This document shows, piece after piece, positions 31,780 through 44,282 of a DNA stretch of 64,000 nucleotides. The notes beneath the pieces were generated by a model. The model was given only the letters and a program-made list of their open reading frames with translations, was not told the origin of the DNA and ran no database searches. The DNA comes from Pararge aegeria (taxonomy: Eukaryota > Arthropoda > Insecta > Lepidoptera > Nymphalidae). The first letter of the stretch is position 1; the number at the start of each line of letters is the position of its first letter. The stretch covers positions 4,859,001 to 4,923,000 of the forward strand of contig NC_053205.1 in assembly GCF_905163445.1 (NCBI RefSeq). The letters are read 5' to 3'. Position numbers and translations under genes: made by a program.

Positions 31780-31975
31780 TTTCTATTTTATTTTTATTTA
31801 TACACTTTATCTGTACACCACAAAAAGAAAAAAAAACAATGGACACAACAAGAGGAAACTTAAAAAGTAGGATACAAAAGGCGGCCTTATCGCTTAGTAG
31901 CGATCTCTTCCAGGCAACCTTTGGGTTAGGAAAACCAAGAGAAACCGATTGGTGAGGTGTATTGTTATTATACAT
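31780..31975 (-). mobile_element. LINE 3' tail with hairpin, reversed, second copy
   Basis: The same block at 31877-31917, next to ACACTTTATCTGTACACCAC. Two related tails lie in the same orientation only ~270 bp apart. Confidence 0.6.
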
Positions 31976-32109
31976 AATAAAATAAATACATAAATAAAAT
32001 AAAATAAAAATAATAATAATATTTTTTTTTATTTTCTATCATTTATTATTTTTATTTTTTTTTTTTTTTTTAATTATTAACAATGCTTAAAAATTTATAA
32101 AAGAAAAAA

Positions 32110-32345
32110 AAAAAAAACTTCCACCCTCCGCTTGCGGGGCTTTTGAATACCCAAGCAACCGGTGGTCAGGGCTCCAGAGTGAGGAACCTCCTCACAATAC
32201 GCGCCGTTTCAAGGACTACTGCCTTCTGTATCCGACCCTTGATCCAACAACCAAGCGAAAGTTTCTTGAGATGTTGGTCGAAGCTTTTCGCGAGAAGACC
32301 ATTGACTGAAACGACGATCGGAACAACAACGGTCGACTCAACTCT
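32110..32345 (-). mobile_element. LINE 3' fragment, family E, copy 2
   Basis: On the minus strand it reads LKKLSLGCWIKGRIQKAVVL followed by ETARIVRRFLTLEP and a stop, the same end as 8346-8600, with ~25 further residues upstream. Confidence 0.68.
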
Positions 32346-32689
32346 TTTATTTTATTATTATTATATACACACTTACGAATAATTACACACTAATACTTAT
32401 CCACTTTGGCCACCGCCTTTTACGTGCCAGGACGTCTCTCCTTCTATAACTTCTATGTGCATTTTATTCCATTCTCATATAGTATTTGTGCGGCTGAAAC
32501 GTCCTATTCACATTTTAATATCAATATATATCGATATATCGAAAATGTACGTGTGGGTACTTCACTAGAATCTATGCGGAGTGATAGTGGGGTCAAATGA
32601 TAAAAGAATATATCTATCAAAATAGGACCTTCGACCTTAGAATCAAGATTAGCAAAAAAATTTGAGTTTCCCCGATGAGTATATCTCAT

Positions 32690-32890
32690 GACTAAGCCTC
32701 GTTCGTCTGGTGGATGGTGGTTTTAGCTACGCGCGAGGTCTTGGGTTCGAATCGAAGGTCTACCCACTCTCTGATAGCCTTCAGCCGAACAGGCCACTGC
32801 TCCACTCAGTAGCATGCACTTCATAGATGCACAAAAGCACTGCCTACTCAAATTTTTTTGAGTATAACTTCTTTAGGAGTAACGAGTAAC
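32690..32890 (+). mobile_element. tRNA-derived SINE, fourth type, fused to MITE-like sequence
   Basis: GCCTCGTTCGTCTGGTGGAT (A-box region) and GGTCTTGGGTTCGAATCGAA (B box), then at 32805-32890 a block GCATGCACTTCATAGATGCA related to the element at 19867-20011. Confidence 0.6.
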
Positions 32891-32974
32891 TCAGATTTTT
32901 TTTGACGGAAGTAACACTTACGTCAGACGTCTGTGTAGTTTACGCTATTTAAAAATAAGTATATATATATATAC

Positions 32975-33305
32975 TATGACAAGACACACATCGCCATATG
33001 GCCCCAAAATAAGCGTAGCTTGTGTCGTAGCTTAATGACAAGGTTGTTTGGGAAGAAGCCGCTCTGCTTTCATCTCACACAAGATAGAACAAAGATTGTT
33101 AGATTGTAAAACGATGTTGGAAAAGAGAAACTGCTGAGTTTCTTGCCGGCTTCTTCTCGGTAGAATCTGCCTTCCGAACCGGTGGTAGAGTCACTACAAA
33201 CAGACAAACTTGACGTTTCAAGTGCTTATATTAGGCCTATTTGAAAGAAATGAATTTAGACTTTTTTGACTAAGATAGGTGATGAATATTTTTATGAATA
33301 TAATA
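32975..33305 (-). mobile_element. SINE family A fragment interrupted by a family F repeat
   Basis: SINE 3' block (ACACATCGCCATATGGCCCC.., 32984-33027), then a reversed family F repeat (33110-33255: AAACTGCTGAGTTTCTTGCC..AGGCCTATTTGAAAGAAAT), then SINE body again (GATGAATATTTTTATGAATA, ~33282-33301). A nested insertion. Confidence 0.6.
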
Positions 33306-33871
33306 AATATAATTCTTTTTCATATCAAATCACCCATTATGCTATTTTAGAGCTAATAAATGTTAAATCCGTCACCATCTTTGTAATATTTTAATTTGAA
33401 TTCAAGGAATTAATAAAAATACTACGAAAACGCTCCCAAAACGCCACCAAATAACAAAAAAACTCAAAGTATACCTACTGTAATATTGCTCTTTAAAAAC
33501 CTTTAACTATAATAAATAACTATTTTTATAACTATTTCTGAATATGCCTATGAGAAAATATCTATTTTTGAGTAGATAAGCAATGTTCCAAGAATATAAT
33601 TTAAAGACTTTCTGCGAATCCATTAGTTGTGCCTATATCTTAGGTTGTGTCGCCCGCAATTAGGAACTTTAACTACCTAGTTATAAAGATTTCCTTACAA
33701 TAGCAATATCACAATATGCTCCAACTTGTGACGTTACTAAAGATTTAACCAATCACGGAGCGTTTGTGATCACCTAAACTGAATAAGGAAAAAAAATTAC
33801 AGATAAAAATTATTATGTTTTATTTTCCAGTTTTGTGTCTTTTTAACCTTCCTTTCTCTTTATATGAATAA
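33306..33871. other. No recognisable feature
   Basis: AT-rich single-copy-looking sequence up to the edge of the second Helitron. No ORF or repeat recognised. Confidence 0.4.
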
Positions 33872-36800
33872 CTAGCTGACCCGGCGAACTTTGTTCCGCC
33901 TTAATGTCAATAAATAAGCAGATTTTTTTTTTATTGGAAAAAATACAAAAAAAATTAAATTTCTACATCAATCATTCATAATTATTTCTGTATTTTAGTA
34001 CATAGGTTGCTCTTCATTTAAGTACCTTGTGATACACGACATTTTTTGTTTTATTATCAGGCGCAAAAACAAACAACGCAGATGGTCTTCCGACCCGTGA
34101 ACATGCCACGTATAATTGACCATGGGAAAAACATGAATGTTCTAGATTTAAACCACAAACTTTTAAGGATTGGCCTTGTGATTTGTTGATGGTCATGGCA
34201 AATGCAAGACGTATCGGAAATTGAAGTCTTTTAAATTCAAACGGCATATCGGTTGGGATCATCGGTATCCTCGGAATGAGAACTTGCTCACCTTTGAATT
34301 TTCCTATCATTATCGTAGCGTAAATTACATTGTTCATCAATTTTCTAACCACCAAACGCGTACCGTTGCACAGTTTTGGTTGGTTTATGTTTCGAAGCAT
34401 GATTACTACGGAGCCAACCTTTAGGCGTAAATTGTGCGGTGGTAAGCCAGGCACGTCCAAAGAGTTTAAAAATTCAATTGGATAGTTGGTGGCTTCATCT
34501 TCATTTGTGACGCAGTCAATAGATTTGAATGAATGCATTGTTCCAATGATCTTATTTTGAATTATGTTGTTTAGGTCATCTACATCTTTATTCTTAGCCG
34601 CTAAAATTGCTCGCTCACTCATCCATTCATAATTTTTGTAGTTAGAAATACATTGTTGATAAGTTCGTCTTTTGATGAGACAAAATTACAGAAATTATTT
34701 GGAAATGATATTAATCCGCTCGATTCATCGACAGGTACTTGACCATTACCGATAGTCAGCAATTGCTCCGAGAAATCTTCAGCAGATGTATCATTAAGCA
34801 ATGCAACTCTCATGTTTGTTGTCAGTTGCAGTTTCTTCACATGGCGCCATAGATTTGACGATTTGAGGCAAGCGTTTATTTCGTCGGCAGCCGTAGATCT
34901 TGGAATTACTGGCAGTATTTGGCGGAAATCACCAGAAAGTAAAATCATTGCTCCTCCAAAACATCTCGAGTCATTGCGTAAATCTTTTAATGTTCGGTTA
35001 AGTGCTTCTAATGCACGTTTATGCGCCATTGTGCATTCGTCCCAGATGATGATTTTCGATACCGCTAAAACTTTGGCCATTGCTGAGTGTTTTGCAATAT
35101 TACACGTTGGTTCTTCAATAGTTTGAAGATTTAACGGTAATTTGAATGCTGAATGAGCCGTACGGCATCCTTCTAACAATGTGGCTGCTATTCCAGAAGA
35201 AGCAACTGCAACCGCTATGTTAGATCTCGCCCGAACAGTTGCTAAAACTAATGACATGAGGAATGTCTTGCCAGTTCCACCAGGGGCATCTAGGAAATAT
35301 AAACCACCATTTTCATCATCGATTGCCTTCATTAAAGTATCATAAACTTTCTTTTGTTGGTAATTCAACAGGGGTACATTCGTTTGAACTACTAAATCTA
35401 ATTCCTGGTGATCATATTCACGTTCCCGTTCCAATTCTCGATTAAATGCGTCATTCATTTCACGATATGGTGCTGGCATTCCTAACCTGATTAATAAATT
35501 ACCGCACATGAGGTAACACATATCTTCGATCAAGAGTAAAGCACGATTATGTATCTCCTCATTCATCTCAATATCGTGATTTCTGGAACTGACACGAATT
35601 TGATGTAAAATATCTTCTGACATATTATCCTTGTATTTGTGCCACAGGTTACATGGGTTTGATGGAAAACATGTCGAAATTATGATAGCGAATAATGTGC
35701 GTATCTGACTTGGAGATGCACAGATAATGGCTTCAGCGATTGTCGTATCCCAATGACTATCGTTTTCTAATAACTTCAATTCTTCACATGCAGCACGATA
35801 TGTTGGGAATATTACACCATTAACAGTTCGTAGTGACTCAAATGACGTTGGCCCACGCACATTTACCAGCAACAACCGCAAATAGAAACATTCATTATTC
35901 TTTGGATGAACTGTATACATACGACCAAGAGCATCAGTAGAACGCACATCTGGATACCCAGGAACCGCATCGCCTTGCTTCCGTCTTTGAAAATTCTTCG
36001 ATGAAGCATTCCAAGTATAATAACGTGGCATCTCCGAGTAAAGCAAAGTTCGTGCAAACTGATCGCTTTGGCAGATTGCAAAAAAACTGGTCAATGTAGT
36101 TGCTGGAGGTGTTTCAGCACGTTGCGTAGCATTCGAAGCCGTGAAATATACTCGTTGACCATTCTCCAGATGCACCGCCAAATGCGTAACAGTAGGATGA
36201 CGTTCGTGAATGGGAAATGCGAATATACGCCAAATCGCTTCATTACAGTTCACATAACGACCAACTTGATAGCGTGAAATTTCATCGTTGGTATTCGAGG
36301 ATTGCAATCCAAAAACCGCCATATCACTGCCTTTCGTGACATATTTGCAAATATATTTTATGGACTTAACTGAATTGCAGTATTCAACGTTGCAATGTGT
36401 CTTGAACGATTTAGAAATAAGTGGCGAATATGGAACAATCCAACTGTTGTCGACAACGAAATCCATTCTTTTCACTTTCGTTGTGACAGTTCGACCGTTG
36501 TCATCTGGTGATCGACGCCGATACAGCGGATAACCATCATTGCCAGTGACAGTCTCCGCCGTTAATTTCCGTGGATATCGTTTAGAGCACTTTCCATCGA
36601 CCATGCAAGGTGATTGGGGATTGATGGCACCACACGGTCCATGAATCATATTAGTAGTAACAACATCATGTAGGTCTGGATCGACTTCATAATCAGGAAT
36701 CTCAGCACATATGATATCATCTATTTGGTCAGGCTGAATTCTTTCCACTAACCAAATAAGAATGTGTGCGTGCGGCAGGCCTCGCTTTTGCCATTCGATT

Positions 36801-39148
36801 GAATACATCCAGCATCGAGTATCTCCAAAGACGCGTTGTTTAACAATAAAGTTCATCAGGGACCGAATTTTTTGCCTGAATATACGTGCTGTGATGTCGT
36901 GTCTATCACTTGATGTTTGTCCGGGAAGCAGCAATTGAGTAATTTCTATCCATTTTGGATTACAGGTAAAAGTAATAAAGAGATCGGGCCGACCGTAATG
37001 ACGAACATATGTCATTGCATCTTGTGCATATTCATGCATATGACGTGGACTACCAATGTATGTCGCCGGCAGAATAGTTAATCGACCAATATTAGCTGCA
37101 TTTCCTTCAGTATTAACTGCATCACGTAAATGGATGTACTCCTCAGAACGCAGTTTGGCTTGGTTCAACCTAATGAATGTTAAACGTTCCGTTTCTATTT
37201 TTACATACATGTCAACGCAATACTGCTGAAACAATCGACGAAACCGCAGCAAATAGTTGTCAGCATTTTGACGAATCATCAAACGATATGCGTAATAATT
37301 CATTGAGCTAACTTTCTTTGTAGTTTCTTCACCTGAAATTAAAAATTTGATAATTAACCATTTCAAAGGCAAATTTTAAAGGCAAACAATACAGACATTA
37401 ACCATTTTTTTAATAAGCATTATTTTAAATCAGTGTCTTTCACAAATAAATGAAATAAATTATGATACTGATACTCACCATTCAATGGATTTTTCATTTT
37501 AATATTAAAATAATATCCATCTTCTCCTTGCCAAAACATCAGCGGGTATTGCAATGTGTCATATGATCGATGAGTTTCAGATATTTGTTGCAGTTGCCCA
37601 GTATCGCGACGTGTAAGCACAATATCGCGTTTTTCCAATTGTTCACCAACAATCAGGATGGCAACTTCGTCTACTGTTGGAGCATTAAATGTCCTTTCGT
37701 GTGTTCCAGATGGTCGTTTATCTGCTTTGATAACAACTTTATAGTCATCACTTGGCATGCGCTCTAAAGCACTCTTAAACAACCTGACCAACGCATGATG
37801 TTCATGAAGCAGACACTGCAAGTCTTGAAGAATTGCTCGCTTCATTCCTGCATTGATCTCTAGGCGTCGATCAAGTTGTTCTTCCATGTTGCCCATGAAA
37901 TATATTTGTAAAAATTTATTCTGTGTATCTTCGAAAGGTAGTAATGATCCAATTCGATGATGAATCTGTCCTTGTATCTACAAAATAAAAACCAGACAGT
38001 ATTAACTGGGTTATAAACACTTTTTTCGGTGGGAGAGTAGAGTTCAGAATTAGCAAATATACTACATAGGTACCAATAGATAAAGTAAGTTATTCTTTAA
38101 CTACATTCTATATAAGTACAAAAATAAATACCTTAAATGTCGGATTAAATCCCCGTTCTTCGATAATATCTGCCCCAAATGACGTCATCTGGAAACAACC
38201 ATTGTATTTTTGAGTATTTGCAAGAAAGTGGCGTGATTCTTGTGTTTCGCCACAAAGCAATGAATACAATGGCTCAGGTGGCGGAGTCAACAATGGCAAT
38301 TTCACTTTACCATTAAGGCAGCATAATCCAGGCGTTTCTCCGGAAAACTTTAATGCACCACAATACTCGCAAACTACGTCCATTTGCCCAATGCAAACGC
38401 TAGGATGCAAGCTGTAATCATTGCTGCAATCGTATTGAAACGCTGCTCGATTCAAATCAGCACTTGATAAATATCTTGTTCTGCGTCGCAAATTATCTAT
38501 TTGTTGACCTCTGTTGTTCGCTCGACGATTCTGCATTGCCAACCGAGCTGTTTCACGGGCTGCTTCACTTTGCTCTCGTGATTGAGAAGCACGAAGTCGA
38601 GCCATACTATCGCGGCGCTGTTCACGTGCAATTTCTTGTTCTTCTTCAGTCCTTTCATTTGCAGTATTTCGTATTCTTCTTGCATCACGGCTTTGTCGGG
38701 AAAGATTCGATCGTCTTGGTCGCGGCATTATTAATTAAACTTCACTTCACCTAAAAACTTAAATTTTTAACCATACCGAGTTTTATAGTTCACTTCACTG
38801 TTTATACGAATGGGCAATTGGGCAATAATGTTAATTATTTATTTAATAGAAATAGTTATATTATTGATTTCTTACAAATATCAAATAGTCATCCATACGT
38901 CATTACATAGCTGTCATTATACGTCAATTTTGTTATTCCAAGTCTGATTCTTTTTTGTTATACCACGTTTTATAGTGACTGACGTTACATGTCAAGTCAC
39001 ACGGGAATGATGTCGAACGGGATAAAAAGTATCCTATGTCCTTCTCCTGGCTCTAAACTACCTCCCTGCCAATTTTCAGCTAAATCGGTTCAGCCGTTCT
39101 TGAGTTATAAGTGAAGTAACTAACACGACTTTCTTTTATATATATAGA
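33872..39148 (-). mobile_element. Helitron, copy B (5,277 bp, inverted)
   Basis: The minus-strand 5' end TCTATATATATAAAAG is at 39148, after a host A; the 3' end GGTCAGCTAG is at 33872, before a host T. Length and every ORF coordinate mirror copy A exactly. Its flanks differ from those of copy A, so it is a separate insertion and not part of a larger duplication. Confidence 0.92.
34014..38728 (-). pseudogene. Helitron Rep/helicase (RepHel), frameshifted, copy B
   Basis: The same gene as 20974-25688, on the other strand: N-terminal exon 38728-38132, middle exon 37977-37479, long exon from 37332. All compared peptides are identical, including the frame break (near 34642) that separates the first frame, ending at 34619, from the last helicase part (34622-34014). 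Motifs are as in copy A: HUH nuclease (HAHILIW), two-Tyr (YICKYVTKG), Walker A (GGTGKTF), Walker B (WDECTMAH). The shared defect shows that at least one of the two was copied after the deletion arose. Confidence 0.9.
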
Positions 39149-40090
39149 TTAAATGAATGAAATAATGGAATATCGATATACTTAAACATTTTCGTAGGTA
39201 GCCATCTAGTGGCAATACTGGGAAACCGTACTGTAACTAGGGGGTGCTCTTTCGATACGATATCCGTAGAAATAACTTTCACGCTAATTATTTCATCGAT
39301 TTAAATAACATGGGTAGAAAAGCTCACAATTGGCACTCTTACTATGTATACTATAAAGGTTTCACTGTCAGTTAGTTCAGCGCAACGGATTTTGCTGTAA
39401 ATATACAGTCTTCGCGACAAGCATCAAGCTCGTCACGCTCACCTTTCGGCATAGGCTACAGGCGGCAGTTCTCAAAACGCGCAAACTATTTCAGCGAACG
39501 AACTATGCAATTAAAAAGAAGTGAAAATATCAGAGATGAAATACTGCATGAATTATTGATGACATGTAAGAAAAAATTAAGTACCTACCTACATTCAAAA
39601 ATACTTTCATAAGAATTTAATACTTACAAAAAGTTAATGCAGTGTTATCTTGTGTTCCTTGGTGTAAAGTAAAACATTCTCGCAAAGACCTCTTCCCACC
39701 GAAATGAAAAGTTTAAAGTGTCTTACCTAAAATGTAGGCTAGTTACTTTTTAGCAAAAAAAATACCTAGGCCTAGAATTTGCAAACTCTTTGCAAAATCT
39801 TTTAGCTGCCCGTACAAGTCCCGTCGATTCAGATGTTTTGAAGATTAGAGTAAACAAACAGACAGAACATGATATAGACGGAAAAACAATGCAAACCAAT
39901 GTAGTGTTTGTATCCTCATTCCATAAAGACATAGTACATGTGTCCTAATGTTTAAATTCAAATGCTCTTTTCTCCCAGACATATAATAGAAAAAAACGCT
40001 GCCCTATTTATTTGAAAGTATCTACTATAATAAAAAGATAACGTAAATGTATTGCGCCAAATATCGATATTTATTCACAAGCCTAGGTCT
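39149..40090. other. Unassigned sequence with a weak promoter-like segment
   Basis: No gene recognised. CTATAAAGG (39351-39359) is followed by TGTCAGTTAGTTCAG (39367-39381), similar to an arthropod TATA plus initiator (TCAGTT) though more closely spaced than usual. It could be a solo LTR or a host 5' exon; I cannot decide. Confidence 0.3.
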
Positions 40091-40126
40091 CACAGATTAT
40101 TAATCTACAAGCATTAATAATCTGTG
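40091..40126. repeat. Perfect 14-bp palindrome, 8-nt loop
   Basis: CACAGATTATTAAT (40091-40104) against ATTAATAATCTGTG (40113-40126). Confidence 0.9.
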
Positions 40127-40741
40127 TTTAACAAGAATGAAGTATCTAATCTGTGGTTTTAAGAAGTAGAAACAAAAGGCTTCAGAAGGCTGTACAGTGT
40201 ACCTTTGCTATTTCCCAACGAGAGAGAGAAGTAAGAAAATAAAGGGGCTTCAGGGACTCTACTTAAGAGTTCAGGTCCAATCGGGAAAGTAAATTTTACT
40301 CAGTTTTAAGATTAAACTAGCTCTTTCATCTAAGGAGTTTTAAGATTAATGCTAAAAAAAACTCAAATACTACAAGGGCAAAGAAAGAGTTTTCGACTAG
40401 AAATTAATCGCGAAAAGCCAAAAACACATGTTCATAATGATCAAAGAATATTAAAAGTGATTAAACAAATAGCTATAATAAATAGCTATTGAAATGTTAC
40501 AAGAAAATCTACAAATATTTTTCGGTAAGTATCGATTGCATCACATCACTAAAGAACAGGCAATACAGAATAATTTTTGTCATAACAGACTTCGTTAATT
40601 TAAAACTAGCGTGACGTGACAATATGTGAAATAGTGATATCGTGTATTTTAGACCAGGTGGCTTTCTTTACTGCCTGTTCTCTGTTATATTTTCTTAGAT
40701 GTTTTGTATAATAGCCGCGGGAAGAGGAATTTTCAAAACAA
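40127..40741. other. No recognisable feature
   Basis: Single-copy-looking AT-rich sequence; a small direct repeat of GTTTTAAGATTAA at ~40303 and ~40338 is all I see. Confidence 0.4.
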
Positions 40742-40776
40742 AGTTATACAAAGTGTAAGTTACACTTTGTATAACT
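40742..40776. repeat. Perfect 17-bp palindrome, 1-nt loop
   Basis: AGTTATACAAAGTGTAA (40742-40758), G, then its exact complement to 40776. Confidence 0.92.
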
Positions 40777-40814
40777 GCTACTACTGCAGTACAATCGTTT
40801 TCGAGTCATAATCA

Positions 40815-40945
40815 TCGTCATATCAACCCATTACCGTTACACTACAGGGCACGGGTCACCTCCCACAATGAGAAGGGGTTAAGACCGTAGTCCATCACGC
40901 TGGCCCAGTGCAGATTGGTCGATCGACCACGTTGCGCGTATCTTT
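40815..40945 (+). repeat. Dispersed repeat (CTACAGGGCACGGGTCACCT type)
   Basis: CACTACAGGGCACGGGTCAC..CCCACAATGAGAAGGGGTTA..CCATCACGCTGGCCCAGTGC is a block I recognise as a very common lepidopteran repeat, probably a LINE 3' UTR remnant. Only one copy is in the window. Confidence 0.5.
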
Positions 40946-41563
40946 TGTAATAGTGCTTTTAGCATAATATATATGGCCATTTTTTGTCTTAATTTACACA
41001 ATGTTATCCCCAGTATAAGTACATCGTTGTTCCGTGGCTCTGGCACTCAATTTTAGATTTTCTGTTTTATTTTAAGCAGGACTTTACTGCTCATAAGATT
41101 CAGTTTTAGTAAAATGGGTGTGAAGACCAGTACAGCTCAATATCTGGTAGAGGATGTGTCATATAATTCGAATAGAGAATGTCACTGTTATTGTCATGTC
41201 AGGAGTTTGGTACATGTTTCTTATGTTAATTTCTGTATCAAATAAAACCTAATATTCTTCCTCCCAAAGTCCCTCGTCCTTTGAGTATTAAATGTTTGTT
41301 TTCAGTCATTATTGTAGATTTTTATGTAAATATATAGTAAGTAATAAAATTAAAGTATAATGTATAAAAAGTTCCATGTTATAGCATATTCATATGATAT
41401 ATATGCATGTGTTGTCTGTGCTGCCTTAGGTTAAGAACTAACTAGCTAATCAGAACTATTTCTTGGTACATATTCAAAATTAACTTTTCATTTGTTTCAC
41501 CGATCAATCTCCTTCGTGCCTTCTTCATCTATAAGACATTGGCAAAGTACCTTGTGTTGTGTT
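40946..41563. other. No recognisable feature
   Basis: AT-rich; no ORF of note and no repeat recognised. Confidence 0.4.
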
Positions 41564-41844
41564 AATGGCTTTTGTCTGTACCAACTGGGTGTGCCCAGTT
41601 GGTACAGACAAAAGCCATTGACAAGAATTGAATTGAACCTAATATGTCGTGGTTTCGTCAGGAAAGCCTTTATTTCAGGTTCATTTATTGAAGTCCAGTT
41701 TATTGAGAACATAAATCTTGCACATGCAGTTCTATTGGCAACTGTTATTGTATCAACGCAACACGCAATAGCGTGTGAGCCAAGTTCAAGCACAAATAAA
41801 GGGGCTGTAGGATAAATTTCACTTAGAAAAAATATTCTCCACAT
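41492..41844 (-). other. Open frames around the 26-bp palindrome (uncertain)
   Basis: Both strands are open here for over 100 codons, partly because the palindrome reads open both ways (VNGFCLYQLG on each strand). The minus-strand peptide (FVLELGSHAIACC, FSINWTSINEPEIKAFLTKP) looks somewhat protein-like and could be a decayed exon, but I recognise no family. Confidence 0.25.
41564..41619. repeat. Perfect 26-bp palindrome, 4-nt loop
   Basis: The left arm 41564-41589 starts AATGGCTTTTGTCTG and the right arm 41594-41619 is its exact complement; the loop is TGTG. CTTGT and ACAAG just outside the arms extend the pairing imperfectly. Confidence 0.93.
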
Positions 41845-43164
41845 AGTCTATTCTGTCTACAGTGTCTATTGCTACACTTCTAATGGTGTATTTTATGATT
41901 ACAATGTTATACTTAATTATTGCAGTGGAATTAACTCATGAGGTCTAGTTCTGGTGTGAGGGACAATGGTATTGCCGCATTTTTTAGGGAAATCAGTATT
42001 TATGTTACAGCTTTATTAATTTGGCAATAAAAAACGATTGCTACCGCAAACCAGCTGTAAAACTCAAGTAAATAGTTTTCTAATTGACATCAACATGTAG
42101 GTGACAACATTGCTTTGTACCAGCCAGTGCTCACATATGGTACACTGGACATGGTTTATTTGAAGTTGTCTCTTAGCTTTTATGCTGAGGGCATACTATG
42201 CAATCAATTTTTTTTTTTAATTTAATAAAAATTTGATGTGGTAAAATATAGATTTAAAAATTGACTTTTGCAAAACCAGCATCTTAAGGAAAAAGACAAG
42301 AGAAAACCTGAGATTTATGTGCTCTGTTAAAAATCTGTTTCTTTTATTAAGTATGATACACTTAATAACTGATATCTACATCAGTGTTCATAGGTACTAG
42401 GCTGATTCCTACGTTTAAGCCAGGTATTCATTAGGTACCATTTGTTTTTGACATGTTTACTGTAAACATTTCTTGAATTTTGGCTGTTCACACTTGTCAG
42501 TTGTTGCTAGGGTGTCACCTGAGGAGGTAGTGATGCTCATCTCTGCTTTCATAAGAGTGATAATAGAAAAAAAATAAAGAGAAGGTTGTGGATTCAGAAC
42601 TATCCCTTGAATTGAGGTTATACAATTCATGAACTCTGTGATTGATGATTGATGTTTGAGTTATTAAATAAGTAGTCAGAGGATGAACAAATTATATTTG
42701 TTAAATAATATACAAATTTACTAAAATTTTCCAATGTATCCAATGTCCTATTGTTGCACCACATAATAAAAATTGTAGAGGGGATTGTGCCACAGCCATC
42801 TGCTTCCAAATATTTCATCGGTACTGCTTCCAGGTTTTTAAAGGTTTCCTCTTTTCACGAATTAATTGTGAGTGTAGAATATGTATAAAGATGAATATTC
42901 TACATTAGGCAGTGGAAACATGTGTTTGGTAGGCATTTAAATCACGCGGATAAAGTAGCAGAGCTAAATATTTTTATAATTGAAACAGCAAGACTAATTT
43001 GGTACCTTTAATAACAAAATAAATCAAACTCTTAAAATAGGCTCCTCATTCTGAAAATATTCACATAAATCCTCATTTACATGTACTTACACTACATGTA
43101 TTTCGTTAGAATCTTGAGTTCCATCTTCTATATTTGCAGGTTCAACAATTCAAGATTTATAAAT
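41845..43164. other. No recognisable feature
   Basis: 1.3 kb of AT-rich sequence; no coding region, SINE or LINE recognised. Confidence 0.4.
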
Positions 43165-43166
43165 AT

Positions 43167-43410
43167 AAATATAACAATACACACATGGCCACCTAGCCCC
43201 AATTTAAGCGTACCTTGTGTTATGGTACTAAGATGACTGATGAATATCTCTATGAATAATATACATAAATAATTAGAATATACATATAAACACCCAGACA
43301 CTGGCAAACATTCACGCTCATCACACAAACATTTTCCAGTTGTGGGAATCGAACCCACGGCCTTCGGCTCAGAAAGCAAGGTCGCTGCAAACTGCGCCAA
43401 TCGGCCGTCG
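43167..43410 (-). mobile_element. tRNA-derived SINE family A, copy 6
   Basis: Minus-strand head CGACGGCCGATTGGCGCAGT at the right end, B box GTGGGTTCGATTCCC, 3' block AAGGTACGCTTAAATTGGGG. Confidence 0.86.
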
Positions 43411-44282
43411 AATTTATAGAATATCAGTTCCATCTTCAGACCAATTTTCGCCGTAATGACATGTCTTGTTTTATTAGTGTTTACAATCCCAGACGAACTA
43501 ATTTCTTCAACAGTCATTGAATGAGAGTTTTTATTTTTTTGTTATTCCTCTATAAATTCTGTCACTAACTTTGTCAAACAAAGCTCCCTTCAACACAATA
43601 TCGACTCTACTTTCGTCCTCTTTATAAAACAACCTTTTACATTTTTGAAATTGAAAATACCACTGATAACCGAAAACCTAAGCCATACACTTTGAAGTCT
43701 ACTCCTAATTTAATAACAGTAGAGTAGGGGTGGCCACAATGCACCAACTAAAATTCAAACAGCCGTCAGAAATATTCTATGTTGCCTGAAATGAAAAGTA
43801 TAACAATGAAAGGTTTTTATTTATTATTATAAATTTTTATTTAAATAAAACATTTCAATGTCTTTTATTTGTACTGGTAAGTCGTATGTTAACATATTTT
43901 AAGCATTTTTAATTACACATTTTCTTTATTTGTTTTACTTAATCATGGCACTTTAAAGAGATCAACTGTTTATATATAACATAAAAGGATTAAAAATTAA
44001 CAAAATCAATCAGCGTCAATAACGTAAATTCAGTGGAGTCATTTTGACTGAATATAGTTGTTCTTCGAGCACTCTAGCGATGTAGTAAACATCCGGTTTC
44101 TTTGATTTAAAGGCAGTAATAACATAATTAAATAAATTAAAATACAAGAGTCTAAAATAATCTCTTCCTCGTCGGATTCATTAACAAAGTCTTCACCACC
44201 AGACGATACTCGCTGCATTTAAACTCTTCATCTGCGGCTGATGAATCAGATTTTGTCTTCTTGCACTTTTGCTTAAATAAAT
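43411..44282. other. No confident feature; weak coding trace on minus strand
   Basis: Mostly AT-rich. At ~44150-44280 the minus strand reads KQKCKKTKSDSSAADEEF and, in another frame, an acidic EDFVNESDEEE. This might be the end of a transposon-encoded protein. Not assigned. Confidence 0.3.

Noticed and set aside
20554..39148. The inverted Helitron pair as one giant palindromic duplication
   Set aside because: Homology stops exactly at the element termini and the flanks differ, so these are two separate insertions.
41492..41844. A protein-coding gene around 41.5-41.8 kb
   Set aside because: Both strands are open partly because a perfect palindrome lies inside; no domain is recognised and no splice context is evident, so it is listed only as uncertain.
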